The notes beneath the pieces were generated by a model. That model searched no databases. It saw only the letters and a program-made list of their open reading frames with translations, and was not told the DNA's origin. Shown here piece after piece: positions 48,401 through 59,853 of a stretch of DNA of 64,000 nucleotides. Source of the DNA: Paramarasmius palmivorus. Taxonomy: Eukaryota > Basidiomycota > Agaricomycetes > Agaricales > Marasmiaceae. The translations under genes and the position numbers were made by a program. The stretch covers positions 62,001-126,000 of the forward strand of contig JAYKXP010000101.1 in the NCBI GenBank assembly GCA_037176845.1, written 5' to 3'. Position 1 is the first letter of the stretch. Each line of letters opens with the position of its first letter.

Positions 48401-49428
48401 GTTCTGTACCCAAAAATTATGGAGAGGCCAATGCGGGTTCCATAAAGGCGGATGAATGGCGTTCTTTGAGTGCCATTTATCTTCCAATCGCCTTGGTCAT
48501 CTTGTGGGGGGATAACGGTAGCATCGTCACTCAAGAAAATGCGACACAGTTTCAAGTTCTGGATCACACGATGGCATTGTTCCAGGCCACCAACCTTGCA
48601 TGTCGATATACGATGAGCGAAGATCGGGCACGAGCTTACAGGAGGTTACTGAAAGAATGGGTCGATGGCTTGCATACCGCTCATCCCCATACCGAGAAGC
48701 ACAAAGTGCGGCCCAATATCCATGCCGCGGCGCACCTCTATGACTTTCTGCTCTCCTTTGGTCCAGTCGTGTCATGGTGGACGTTTCCTTTTGAGCGCCT
48801 GATTGGAGCAGTGCAAAAGATCAATACGAACCAACGCATTGGAGGTGAGTTGCTTGATTTTTGATGACACGAGGGGTGTATAAGGCTATTCTTAGGTGTC
48901 ATGGAAAGGACCATTATGATGTCGCAGACTAGAGTGGGCAATCTCAGACGCTGGCTACGTCGGGCGGACTGCCCCGAGGCCATCAAACAAGTGAAGCGCC
49001 TGTTTGACAGGGCGTTCATCGCGGTGGAGAAGGGCACATCGGAAGCTGTCCCCATCACAAAGACTGAACGGCGTTATCGTGCTCACGTTACCCACAACGG
49101 TGTCGTTTTCTCCCGCAAAGAGACCTGCCCTGATAACTCTGTGATCATATATTGGCCTCAAGGAATCTCAGGTCAGACTGCGGGCCAGATTGAACAAATC
49201 GAGAATATGACAGATGGCCATATTCTTTTGCACGTTCGCCGGCACCTACCACTGCCTCCAAATCAGCATGATCCTTTCGAACGGTATCCTTATTTTCCCG
49301 CAAGGACTTATTCAACTAAAATGATGGGGATACTTGATAGGATTCACCTGGACGATATCATATCTCACGCAGCCCGATACGACTTCTCTCACAACAGGAG
49401 CGTAATCTGTAACCTGTCAAGGGAGTAG
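45451..49428 (+). CDS. Tnp2/KDZ-like DDE transposase, nearly complete
   Basis: The start is ATG 45451 (MAGTDPLSLE). Exon 2 (45540-46460) is a linker with a coiled coil (EFDEAKKLAETRLENLKHQI). The main exon from about 46505 carries the core: YATCPSCSFTHKG, KPYLVGSFSDYLAR, LHFDFFNPNG (first Asp), VGIISAANLALDGDIRYLPE, GSIIPGPKEPTLEEADHFVR, STNDLPGARKLAGLQGVSS, a CTMCPL zinc pair, LWLLDYWDPTTMLVVDPMHC (second Asp) and LLEGIVHYHCRHVLRLD. Later exons (48328-48845 and 48897-49428) give IYLPIALVILWGDNG, LDHTMALFQATNLACRYTM, SWWTFPFERLIGAVQKINTN and NLRRWLRRADCPEA, with stop 49428. No internal stop was seen, but the splice at 48240-48327 needs a non-consensus donor or a 1-bp shift. The enzyme should cut and join transposon ends. 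Its TIRs were not located. Confidence 0.75.
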
Positions 49429-49609
49429 CAGATTTCTGGCAGGGAAAATTTCACGATTTCTGCATCATGCATTCCAAGAATGAGTACTTGAGTATTTGCT
49501 CTCGCACCAATGACAACGAAGGAGAGTGGGTATCCTGGTGGCATCAGTATCGTGCGTGTAAATACAGAGACCCTAGCGATAACAGAAGTGCAATTCCAAG
49601 ATATCTCTC

Positions 49610-50313
49610 CTACTCCTCAGGGTCCTTGACAACATGCGCTACAGCCTGTCTGCGTTGACGAGCATGGCTTACGTCTTTCATGTTGCGTAGCTGATCTCGA
49701 AAAGCGCCATTGATTCCCCAATAGTCTGATTGACCTTCGAATTGAGGGAACTCTCTGAGCATCTAGAACGAATAGCAAGAATCAGATGACGTTCTATGAT
49801 AGTTGTCAATAATGGATATGCACCTCTGTTCTTGCGCGCTCCAGCGCATCAGAATCTTGCTCCCCGAGAGCGACCCCTACTCTGAGATGCTTTACGATCA
49901 CACTCTTCGCCTTAGCCTATTTACTTTGTAAGGAGTGTACAACTTCGAACTGAATCCTTACTCGGAGTGCTTGTCGCAACGTCTCGTTCCAGCCATTGTA
50001 AGTTGAAAAACAAAAGCCGAGTGGTCTTTCGATGAGCACTGGGTGCGCGTGTTGGGGTGACGCAAGGGATTCAACCTGCCCAAAGCAACCATGTTGACGA
50101 GGAGAAAAGGTAGAATTTGAACTCGCTGAATGGCGCCTAGAGTCCGGATAAGGCCGAAAGCGAACCTCAGGCAAGAGGTCCTGGTGTATATTTAGTTTAT
50201 GCCAGCGGGTCTTCGGACGCCGGATGGGAGTAGCGAACAATGGTATGACCTTGGGTCGGGGCGGGGAAAGGGGCTTAGCGAAGGTTCCTGTCGGTGAGGA
50301 GACTTTGGGCATT
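49610..50313 (-). CDS. hypothetical basidiomycete protein
   Basis: The ATG at 50313 gives MPKVSSPTGTFAKPLSPPRP, and the exon reads on through KTRWHKLNIHQDLLPEVRFR, VLIERPLGFCFSTYNGWNE. After an intron near 49918-49962 comes SVIVKHLRVGVALGEQDSDA. After a second intron near 49763-49822 comes MLREFPQFEGQSDYWGINGA and HARQRRQAVAHVVKDPEE, with the stop at 49610-49612. Three exons join in frame. Pro-rich N-terminus, basic C-terminus, no known domain. Confidence 0.6.
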
Positions 50314-50695
50314 ATGGGTAGGATGTACACCAGATAGCGATGTTACGAATATATAGCCTATGGCCCTTTTTAGTAGGACGTTTGCGACTGCTGACATTCA
50401 GGGTTTTTGAACGCTTTAGCTTGACTTGATAATGCTTATTGTCGAATGAAAATGGCGCGATCCATCCGGTAATCTGAAAAGACAATAGAGGAGCGGTTCG
50501 GGAGTGGTAGAGGTGAGATGGTTGGTGTCCCACGTTTTCTCTCCCTTTCCCATACCTCCACCATTTTCTCAGACGCTATTGTTTTATCTCGGGACTCTTA
50601 CCCTTCTGGCTTAGATCAAAGTTCGACCTTTTCACGCTCTGGTGTATATTAATCCAGCATGTCCCCCCGCTTCCAAAATCCCTTTGCACGCACTT
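50314..50695. other. divergent intergenic region with an upstream ORF
   Basis: This separates two divergent genes. A short upstream ORF starts at ATG 50659 and overlaps the WD40 start codon out of frame, which could lower its translation. Confidence 0.4.
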
Positions 50696-52186
50696 ATGCC
50701 GGACATCTCTAGTGAACGAGGATTATATCAACACACGGGTACTCTAACTGGCCATCGTGGCCCTGTAACGTGCATATCTATCGACTTCCATGGTAACTTT
50801 CTGGCATGTGGAGGTGAACAGATCCCTTAATTTTTTAACGACGATTGACACATCTCCTAGGCTACGAGGGGACCTCGATCTGGCGAATTTCCTCGGAGAA
50901 GAAATTGTCAATTCCAACCGGAGCTGGCGATCGCGGTGTGACAACAGCTCTTGCGTGGATGGTCAGAGCAGGGAGTAGCTGTGAAGGTCTCGCATTTGGC
51001 ACAGATGAAGGATGTTTATCCATATGGAAGTATAATCAGCAAAATGAAGTGAGTGTCCTGTGCAAGAACAGTGGCATATCTATCCTCACCACTTCTCATG
51101 TTTAGTTCGTTGAAGTTTACTCTACACGTTTGCTGGGAGGTCCTGACGGCTCAGAAATAGTTTCCTTGGCGTACGATATCAATTCTATGCAACTTGCGGT
51201 GGTACATCGCTCTGAAAACATCCATTTATTCTACATCGACGGTGCGATGGTTCCTCGGATCAAGAAGTCCCGAAAAATCTGTCATCATTGGCCACAATCT
51301 GTTGCTTTTGGGATGACAACCGCTGGTGGTGTCGAGGTCTGGAGCTTTGGCAGAGAAGATGGAGATATGTAAGTGCGTAGCCGACAAATGATGAACGAGT
51401 CTCAGGTTTCGTCCAGCCATGTTCTGAACGAAAAGGGCGAAATCCTACATACCCGCCCGACGAACTCCATTATGTGCAGTGATCCCAATTCTAATTTTGC
51501 GGAACGTTTACTGATAACCGACTACATAGTGGCCACGCCATCATAAGTGTCAAAGACGATATCATTGCTCTTGATGACACTTCTCAAGGGATCTGCCTCT
51601 ATCAGCTCAGTGTTCACCATCGTCTGAAGACGTACCCTGTTCCCGCTACTTCGCGCGTTGCCAGGGGAAGGAATGTCGCTTTCGTTGATGGTAATAGTGC
51701 CTTGGCTTGTGGCAGTGATCACGGTGCCATTTATGTGTTTGATCGTCGGAGTGGTGAAAATACCGATATCTTGCGGCTTGGATTCGAAGACTGGGCACAA
51801 TCTCTCGCCGTATGTAAACGTGTCCTTCCGCTTTCTTAACTGATTCCTGGCTCATAGACGGCTGAAATCAGAGGCGTTCAGACTATAGCCGCAGGCCGAA
51901 CGAGCGAAAATGCCGGCGTAAATGACATCCTGATATGGTCGAAAAAACCGTCATCAGTGATCCCCGTAACGTCCGAAGGAACCTTGGACGGAGAACGCTG
52001 GAAAAGGGTAGCACTTATGATCAGTGCCCTATTTCTTGCTCAGAACATGGTGGTGCGTAGTCTTCCTTTGTGTTATGCATCCAGCTCACCAATAACTATG
52101 GCTAGTGGGCAGCCAAGATGTGCTTTTATGGTCTTAAAACAAGATTGGCCTGTTCAGAGTATCTCTACTGGTGTTCCGGTAAATAG
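50696..52186 (+). CDS. WD40-like beta-propeller protein with C-terminal hydrophobic anchor, paralog 2
   Basis: Seven exons read cleanly: 50696-50813, 50861-51048, 51106-51368, 51417-51473, 51530-51809, 51858-52049 and 52106-52186, about 392 residues. Blades include LTGHRGPVTCISIDFHGNFL (then ACGG), GYEGTSIWRI, GLAFGTDEGCLSIWKY, VSLAYDINSMQLAVVHRSEN, SVKDDIIALDDTSQGICLYQ, RNVAFVDGNSALACGSDHGA and IYVFDRRSGE. The C-terminus has RVALMISALFLAQNMW and CFYGLK, a hydrophobic stretch in the place of the clear membrane helix of the paralog at 29080-30468. Intron sites are shared by both copies, which points to duplication of an intron-bearing gene, not retroposition. Confidence 0.8.
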
Positions 52187-52507
52187 TAACTTGTCCTTTT
52201 GTGTACGGTTTCAGACTGAAGTTACGATTTGCACGACAACGCTGTACAGTAAATTTATTTCTTGTGCTCATACGACATGTCTTGGACTATATAATGCACC
52301 ACTGATAATTAGCATACCTGCGGGAAGTCGACACATCCAATAGATACGAGCCTAATCGACAAGCATTCAAACCGTAAGTAACGACCGTCGCGAGTGTTCA
52401 AGTAATTACAGACTAGAGCACAGACTAGGGCTCAAAAAGAGACTGGAACTAAAGTTACGCCACCACTGATTCTGAATCCCAGTAGTCCGAGCTGTCCGAG
52501 TCGTAGC
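52187..52507. other. intergenic between convergent genes
   Basis: Nothing was seen beyond likely 3' untranslated sequence. Confidence 0.4.
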
Positions 52508-53965
52508 CTAAGTCAGATGTTCTCCGGTGAGAGTGCCACCGACATGGGGGAGGCCTGATGGATATTCCCCCTGATAATACTCGTCGAATGACCCATGTTC
52601 GTCCCAACTGAAATATTGGACATGGAGGTCGAGAGAATACGGCGAGATGATTGGTTCAGGTGTCGAGACTGCTTGGCAGCTGTCGAAATCTCCATCCGTG
52701 ATGAGAGGAGGCTGAGGATGGAGATGCGCGACAGTCTCCGAACCACCAGCCTCATTAGTATATGTAGGAGGTAGCGAGGAGCTCGTGATAAAGGGCCGTT
52801 GCTCGAGGATATGAGGAAGTGCATTAGAATTATTTGGTAGTAGGTGGAAGTAGTCTGGGTACAGCTTCTGTGACGGCAGTGAAGAAAAAGAAAGTCCGTG
52901 TACTTGTGGCAACGGAATGTCCGCCCCAAAACGAGGAGCGGGTGGTGTATAATGTCGGTTCGCTGAAAGAGTGCGAACGAGTCGCGCAATCTCGATAGCT
53001 GGTCCTCGCACTGTATGCTGAAGTATAGAAGTCGATTGCGAATAGTCTATCCAGTCCTTGCACCGTCTCCAGGAACGGCGTTCAGTGCAGGCGGAGACAC
53101 CATCGTCTTGGTAGAACGCTGGAGGTTCTGAAAGGGTGATTGTAGCGGTCCCAGAGTCCCCAGAGCTGCTTGCAAAGTGGGCCTCGAGGATGGAACTGAA
53201 AGTCAACACTATCTTGAAGCATTTCTCCGCAGATGTAATAAACCATGTCAGGCGCTGCTTTCCGATGCACAAACACCCAGCTAAAGTAGGCCTTCCAGAG
53301 GTAGTGGCGATGTAGTGCCAGTTTCCTATAGCGAGATTGGTACACGGTACGACCTCCACATCTACGTGTCTTGTAAGTCAAACGAAAGGAAGCTTCGAAC
53401 AGAGAAATCCCACCTTCGCCTTCATGATTCAGCGCCAGCTCGAAGAAGTCAATGCTGTCTTCTGAGCTTTGCGGGCATTTCGGTGCATGGCGTAGAACAG
53501 TGGCTTTCTTTGTTAACACCTTCATCTTAGTACGTCTGACGTTAGTAGAAATACCGTTTAGACACGATGAGCTGTGCTAGTAAAACACTAACTCACCTAT
53601 TCTGGAACCAAACTTGCGTTTGGCGCTCCGTCATGCCCAACATTTCACTGATTTCCTTTCTTCGGGAAGTGCTAGGCTTATGCTCTGTCGCGAAGCAACT
53701 CTCGAGATGTGTTAGTTGTTCAGGAGTGACTTTATATTTCTTTCGTCTTGCCACTTCCAAGGGTCGGTCGCAAGTACCGTCGTCAAGGGTGGACTGCGAG
53801 CTGGTAGAAGAGGCCGGGGAGTATGGTGCGGATACATGCGAGGAAAGGGGTGATGCCACTTGGACTCTGGAGGTGCTGATATCTCTTCTCAAACCCTTTG
53901 TTGACTGTAAATGATTCACATGAGCCGACGCTCATCATGAATACGTTGAACTTTGTACAAACCAT
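52508..53965 (-). CDS. homeobox transcription factor
   Basis: The probable start is ATG 53965, directly followed by an intron ending TTTACAG, giving MSTKGLRRDISTSRVQVASP. The homeodomain is RRKKYKVTPEQLTHLESCFA, then RKEISEMLGMTERQTQVWFQ and NRR, with the WFQNR helix-3 core split by an intron after the first Arg base pair. A basic end (TKMKVLTKKATVLRHAPKCP) follows. After another intron comes a fungal homeobox-associated C-terminal domain: VEVVPCTNLAIGNWHYIATT, KQRLTWFITSAEKCFKIVL, RRSWRRCKDWIDYSQSTSIL and GPAIEIARLVRTLS. The rest is a disordered tail to the stop at 52508. It should bind DNA in the nucleus. Relatives in mushrooms act in development; that role is inferred. It lacks the TALE three-residue insertion, so it is not an HD1-type mating protein. 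Confidence 0.85.
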
Positions 53966-56900
53966 TGCGGTGAGTGAAGTAGGAGAAGGATTCTTATCCC
54001 TATAATCAAACAAGCCGTGGTAATTCACAGACTGAAGGAGAAACAAACGATCGCGAGCAACGAAGTGGAAGAAAGAGTTAAGGAAAACGGCCCTGTGAAA
54101 TTGCCCATTCAGTCCAGATCGAGGAACGTGATCGGTTGAAATGTTCCCTCTGGCATGGGAAGTAAAGATGATTGATTTCTTCGAAGTTCGAATTGGCATT
54201 GTTTCTGAACCAAAGGACAAGAGTTTCAGGTATTTCGGGGAGCCAGCACTTCAACATGGATTCAAACTTTCTTGAGATCTAGGTACGTGCTGGGTGTATG
54301 TCAGTTTTCGCAGACCTGTCAGTAAAATTTTGACTCGGGGTTGATCTCTCACTTCTCGCCTTGACGCTTACAGTGTTGCTACTTATCCTGTCCTTGCGTA
54401 CTCACGCATACATACGTTTCACCTCCTTATCCAGCCCCTGCGTACTCACGCATACAATGTTTTGCTCGATCACTGCACTATATATAGATCCAGAGAAAGT
54501 TCTTCCTGAACAGTCACTGGTCAACAATAATGTTACACGTGCATACTACCCACAGCAACATTCCGAATTATATCACTTCCCTGGACCACTTTTGATTACT
54601 GTGAGATATGTCGTCTATCGCTTATCGATATCCTCTCGAAGCCGGTGACGTGGTTTTACTCATAACTTACGGTGTTTATGTCCTTTTCTCCACTCTGGAC
54701 GCATGATATGGACGTCGCGGCTTGACCTGGCTCGCACGCGCTTCTCGCGCCAAGTACTCGAGGACATAAACAACAATTCAAATCTATCCTTATTTTCAAC
54801 TTAAATTCACAAGATCCTTATTCAGCATCAATCGAAAGTTCTCGACCACTATCGTACAACGTCACCTTCGAAATCGACTTTGCCTTGGCTTGCCGCTTGC
54901 GAGACGGCCCAAAGCTAGCGACGATCAGCGAGGGGAATGTTCGAAAGAATCAAGGAATAACTAGTCAGGATATTGTCCCATTGACGCAACAAGTTCAATA
55001 TGCCAAGAGTCTTGTATTTACTAGAGCTTGCAACGGATATCCACTCAAGCAGATTATTCAAGGCAATGGCCGTTGAACCGAACATATGCTGCAACAACAA
55101 GTCATCGCAACAAGTGGAGCTCGTCTTGAACGGAAGGACGTGTCCAACACTGTTATAGTGAACCGACCACTGGATTGTCGCCTCGGAATCTGGTGACACC
55201 GATGAGGGTTTCAGCGCTGTGTCAAAACCACCACCATCGACGATGTCTCACATTGTCCCCTCCAGTATAATCGACTCTTCATGCTCAATTCTTATCGGAA
55301 ACGTCACAAAATCTATTGCAGAGTCACTTTGCGACGTGGGTCGTGCAAATAATTGGTGGAATGAGGACGACTCGGGAGAAACTCTACTCTCTGCTCAGTT
55401 TCTCCTTGCCTTTGCTCTATAACCTCAAACTCCGGAGCTGGTCTAGGAAAGGGTACAGACAAGAACCTGTGTGAGATTCTAGTGAGCAAAGAAAGACAAT
55501 GAAAAGCGAGTGAACCAACACAGCATAAACCAACTTGCACAGCACAGCGTTTTCGCATTTCTAGGTGAGCTCTTCATCATCAGCTAAGCTTGCAGCACCC
55601 GCCAAAGAAAGCTAGCCCAACAGAACAACGTAATCTTTGACCACAGGCTATCTGTCCTGTTCGTCTCGATCATGCAGGCTGGACGCAATCCGATTCTGAA
55701 GCAATCCTTCACATCTATGCCTACTTAGAACTTCGAAGCAAAAGAGGAATGCCTGCATGACGGCGTTCGCCTCGATTCGTAAATTCAGTAAAAAGGGCGA
55801 AAGGCTGAAGTTGGCCAACATACTCAGGGGCATTTTTGTATAGAACTGGCGGTATGTATTGGAGCATATAGATAAGTATTCCAAGTGGATGTGACCGTTG
55901 AAGCTGGTTCTGGGGACGTAGACTTGATAATGGAAGTTGGTATCTGTAACGCCAATACTAAGCCAGCAACCAGGCGAAACGGAAAGGTACTCAGTCTATA
56001 CGCGCTCTCTCATACATACCCCACAGCCATGTCTCCAGTAGGCATGTTGGTATTACACCCAACTAATACCAGGTTACCCAAGGTTGCGAGAGTAACAGAA
56101 CATTTTCGGATCCTGAATGTGGTTCTCTAAAACTGGAAGATGTTAGAAAAAATCAATAATTCGAAATGAGTACATAGCTTGGATTTCGGCCGTTCCTGAT
56201 CGTGAAATGAGAACTGAAAGGACGAGGTGAGCTAATGGCTAGACTGGAACGCACATCACTATCCAGCAAACACGGAGTAAAAAGAGAGATGAGATGCGCA
56301 ATGCGTGATTCTCCACTCATCGATGCATTGTGACTTGGAGAGTCCGAGATCGGAATCAGAAGTTTGGACCGCCGCTTTATCTCAGCTCTTGCACCTACTC
56401 CAATACCATGGATTCAGAGACTCGAGGGAGGTCTCTGCATGATCACAAAGTGGAGAAGGTGAACGGTCAAGAATTACACGGCTCACTGATTGAAATGATA
56501 TCAGCTGAAGCCTGAACATATGAAAACAGCACCCTCCAAACGATATTATAAAGCAGAGTTTTTCATAGCCATAGGACTGAGCAATCCCGACGCGAGGTTT
56601 GGAATAGCCGAACGAAAACAGCAGGCGAAATTGCCGCTGGTTGCTTGGGATTGGCGTGAGAAGAATTCACGTTGCGGTAGGGACTACAGCAAGTAGCCGA
56701 GTAACGAAGCTAGGAAGCCGCAGCCCCTGTGAGAGATGGAAACGAATCGGACGAGCGTTCCATTCAGGTATTTGAAAAGAAGTCGCTGTATGCTAGGAGA
56801 GTCAGAGAAGGACGACCCTGTTCTGCGAACAGGGAATAGTCACCTCCATTCTTTCTTATACTCTAAGTATCTTCACGTTGGTCTCTGCAAGTTTCCGCTT

Positions 56901-57091
56901 GAGATAAACATTTTCCGTCGGTATCTCCTGGTACTTAAGTACGGTAAAGCAACGGTCACGTATTCTTTTGAGAACGTACCTCGTCCAGAATGGTCCATTT
57001 TCTTCCTTCCGCGTGATGCGAGCACTGTACTTTCTGACTACTGACAGAATCTTAACATCCCTAACGGTCATACGTACCAAAGCAATACAGC
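53966..57091. other. gene-poor stretch of about 3.1 kb
   Basis: Only short ORFs with no splice-consistent chains or family likeness are present. A direct repeat ATCCWGYCCYTGCGTACTCA (CTTGCGTACTCACGCATACA and CCTGCGTACTCACGCATACA) lies near 54393 and 54435. Confidence 0.45.
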
Positions 57092-57616
57092 ATGACCGCA
57101 CCTCTCGTCAATGAGAGCACGGAGAGCGCTAACGCAGAAATACGCGCTGGGCTCACCGAATCTCTAGAACCACTCCCTCCGTATTTTAATCATGTGAGTC
57201 CTTCCACGACAGCATAATGCCTCGCCAACATACACTTCAGTCGTAATTCCCGCGCAGTCAGTGGGTTATATGTGCTTTCAGGGTCCCCGTATCTTCTCCT
57301 GGTCAGTACACGGACATAGTGCATTATATGGGTTATGGTGACGGCCATCAAGGTACGCAGATGGGGTGGTCTACAGGTGCGTGTTCGGAAGGATATAAGG
57401 ACTGTACTGGTTGGATGGATGTCCGGTAACGGGCACTATGGGACTAAAGAGGTAGTGAACATCGACAAGGTGACCATCGTCGATGTCGAGCATCGTGGCA
57501 CCGTTAGATGGGTCTACAGTGTGGTCGAAAAACTCGAGGGAAATAGGGCCTCGAGTGCCAGTGAGAAGGAAACGGTCTGGGAGTGGACGTTAGTTGGTGA
57601 TGATTTTTACGGATAA
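57092..57616 (+). CDS. possible hypothetical protein
   Basis: The ATG at 57092 gives MTAPLVNESTESANAEIRAG and LTESLEPLPPYFNH before a GTGAGT donor. Later plus-strand sequence (57335-57616) reads VRRWGGLQVRVRKDIRTVLV, GNGHYGTKEVVNIDKVTIVD and VWEWTLVGDDFYG to a stop. The exons between 57194 and 57335 were not resolved. No domain recognised. Confidence 0.35.
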
Positions 57617-59313
57617 AGAAGTGAGAAGAATGTGTCCGAGGATACCGCAGTCGAGGAAATCGTCGACTCCCTGCCGGTCACTCGATGAACATGTTTGCTT
57701 GGAAGAGAGTGCTTACTCGAAAAGAGGTTGCAGAGATCGAAATCCGAGCTTGGTGGAAGGCATTCGACGCGGGAGTACGGCGAGTTCTCATGATTTTTGG
57801 GGTTTATATTCGTGTGGTACGAACTTGGTAGGTAGGAGGCATGCTGACCGCGATTCTCATACTGTTATGGGCACAATTGTTAGCTTACAGTGGTCTGTAA
57901 TCATCGAAGGTACCGGGACCATGCCTGCGGAATGCAGGGTACTTTGATAAGGAAACGTTAGTTGGAAGAGAAAAAAAGATAAGTAAAGGCGTACGTCTTC
58001 AGTTTTCAATTACCCTAGCTAGAGCTAGGTACGGGCATCGTGGTTAAAGCGATAGAAGAGAGCTCTGGTGAATAACAAGTGAATACCTGGAGCGTCCCCT
58101 TATAAAGGATTGTTTCAAGACTACTCGGACCCGCCCGGAGTCTCACACTCATTTCTATAAGGTTCGCGCAGTCGACTCGGGGACAATGTCATGTGTTGAA
58201 GTTTTACCTTCTCGATCTCGACGCACCTTGGAATGGCCTTCAATCCCCTTCTCGACGGATAATCCTGTTTACCGGATACAGTCCTACGTTTTCTCGTACA
58301 CGAAGAAGGAAGAGCAACCGAATGGACACCAGAAATCACTACATTCTGTAGGACGATCGCCCGACCCGTTGGGCTATAGGGCACGAAAGTTGGTTGCTGG
58401 GACATGTGGGCAGGATGGGAAGGGAGCTCTGGTTGGGCTGAAGAGTAGTGGAGTGGACATTGGTCAGTGGAATCAGTTCATAATGCTCATTGAAGGCCGA
58501 AGATGTGTTCTCCCTTTCGGTTCTCCTAGTGTTTGCTAATTCCTATGCTCAACGTAGGTTATGTCAGGAGAAATCGTAGCACTCTGTAATCCGAGGTAGT
58601 TTTACCATTGAAAACCCAGGACTTCAAACCATGTGCGAACACTACAGGTATATCCACTCCGCTGACTCCTTCCCTGTTCTCAATAGCTCGACGATTTTTA
58701 CTTTGCCATCGCTACATTCTCAGTTATCCTACGAATCTAGACATACCCTCAACAGGAGCGAATTGCAAGCAAATAGCTGTAAATTACTTTGAAGCATGAA
58801 GGCAAGGATGGTGCTCAACTAGGAACTGTCAGGGAGAGTGCCAAGCCGATGTGCTAAAGGTGCGTCGAACTTGGTTGTCAAAAAGACATTTTCATCAGCT
58901 AAAGTTGAGACTTAGGTGTTACATACTGATGAACTTATCTTTATGTGCCCTCACCACGACATTGTGTGCGATTTCCCCCGGATCCTCCCCGTCGCGGTCA
59001 CTCGTGAGGGCTGTTCTCTACCCAACAGTGCGGCGCGATTGTTCAATACCCACATATCAACATGGCCTCGGTAGTCTGTGATAGACTTTTCGCGATTTTG
59101 TTGAAGCCTGGGCTTGGAGTCTGTCCTCGGCGGTCGTCGCTATAGAAGGTCAGTATCTCTAATCGAGATTCATACTCCTCTGTTTGTGATGTTGATGATG
59201 TAGGTGGAGCGCTCTTGAAAGAACGCTTATCAAAGAACATGACCCGACATTGTGCGACCTTGGGGGTATGTATTCTGTCTCTCGGAATGATATTTCCTAG
59301 TGTACTGACGGAG
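57617..59313. other. gene-poor stretch
   Basis: Overlapping ORFs on both strands at 58121-58539 do not look clearly coding. GTGAATACCTGGAGCGT occurs at 58079-58095, the same 17-mer as at 41494. Confidence 0.4.
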
Positions 59314-59314
59314 C

Positions 59315-59620
59315 TTAAGGGGTTGATATTCCTTCGTGGTCAACACCAAGATTCTTGCTGCGGTGTGGCATATTTCTAAGGCTCTTGGCCATTACCTCTC
59401 CAACTAGGCCTCGGTACTTCAGTCTCCTCTCGCGATATGCAATCAATCTCTTCCTCGCATGTGTTTGGTACTCGTACACCCGTACCAGCTGATGCTTTAC
59501 AAAGTTACTGGGTGGTGACCCATAATCACATTGCAAAGTATCTGGGACCCTCCCACAGTCATCCTGCTTTGCTTTGCAGGTCAGTTCAAATGGGCGTTTT
59601 CGCTAATCCCAATTAGGAAT
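59315..59620 (-). CDS. possible 3' exon of a hypothetical gene
   Basis: After a GATTAG acceptor near 59608, the minus strand reads RKRPFELTCKAKQDDCGRVP, DTLQCDYGSPPSNFVKHQLV and RLIAYRERRLKYRGLVGEVM to a stop at 59315. Upstream exons were not found. Charged, Arg-rich, no domain. Confidence 0.3.
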
Positions 59621-59853
59621 AGCAAGCATTAGCATGAATTATATAATGTCCACCTATAATTGATTCCTGCTGCCGTGAAAATTGTACTCAGATATCAATT
59701 ACAAAGTATCTACGAAACATTGCAAACCCGCGCACATGACTGATGGCACATGACCGATGTATCTAACGGCGCCGTTTTCTGTCTCTGGCTACACCGGTTC
59801 CGTTCCTGCTGTCTATCAGGCACCTGACAGACAGTTTCTCAAGAGTTAAGCAC

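Noticed and set aside
54361..56515. Several short plus-strand ORFs
   Set aside because: They are short and isolated, without splice partners or recognisable motifs.
58121..58539. Overlapping ORFs on both strands
   Set aside because: Neither strand shows convincing codon structure or a domain, so no gene was called.
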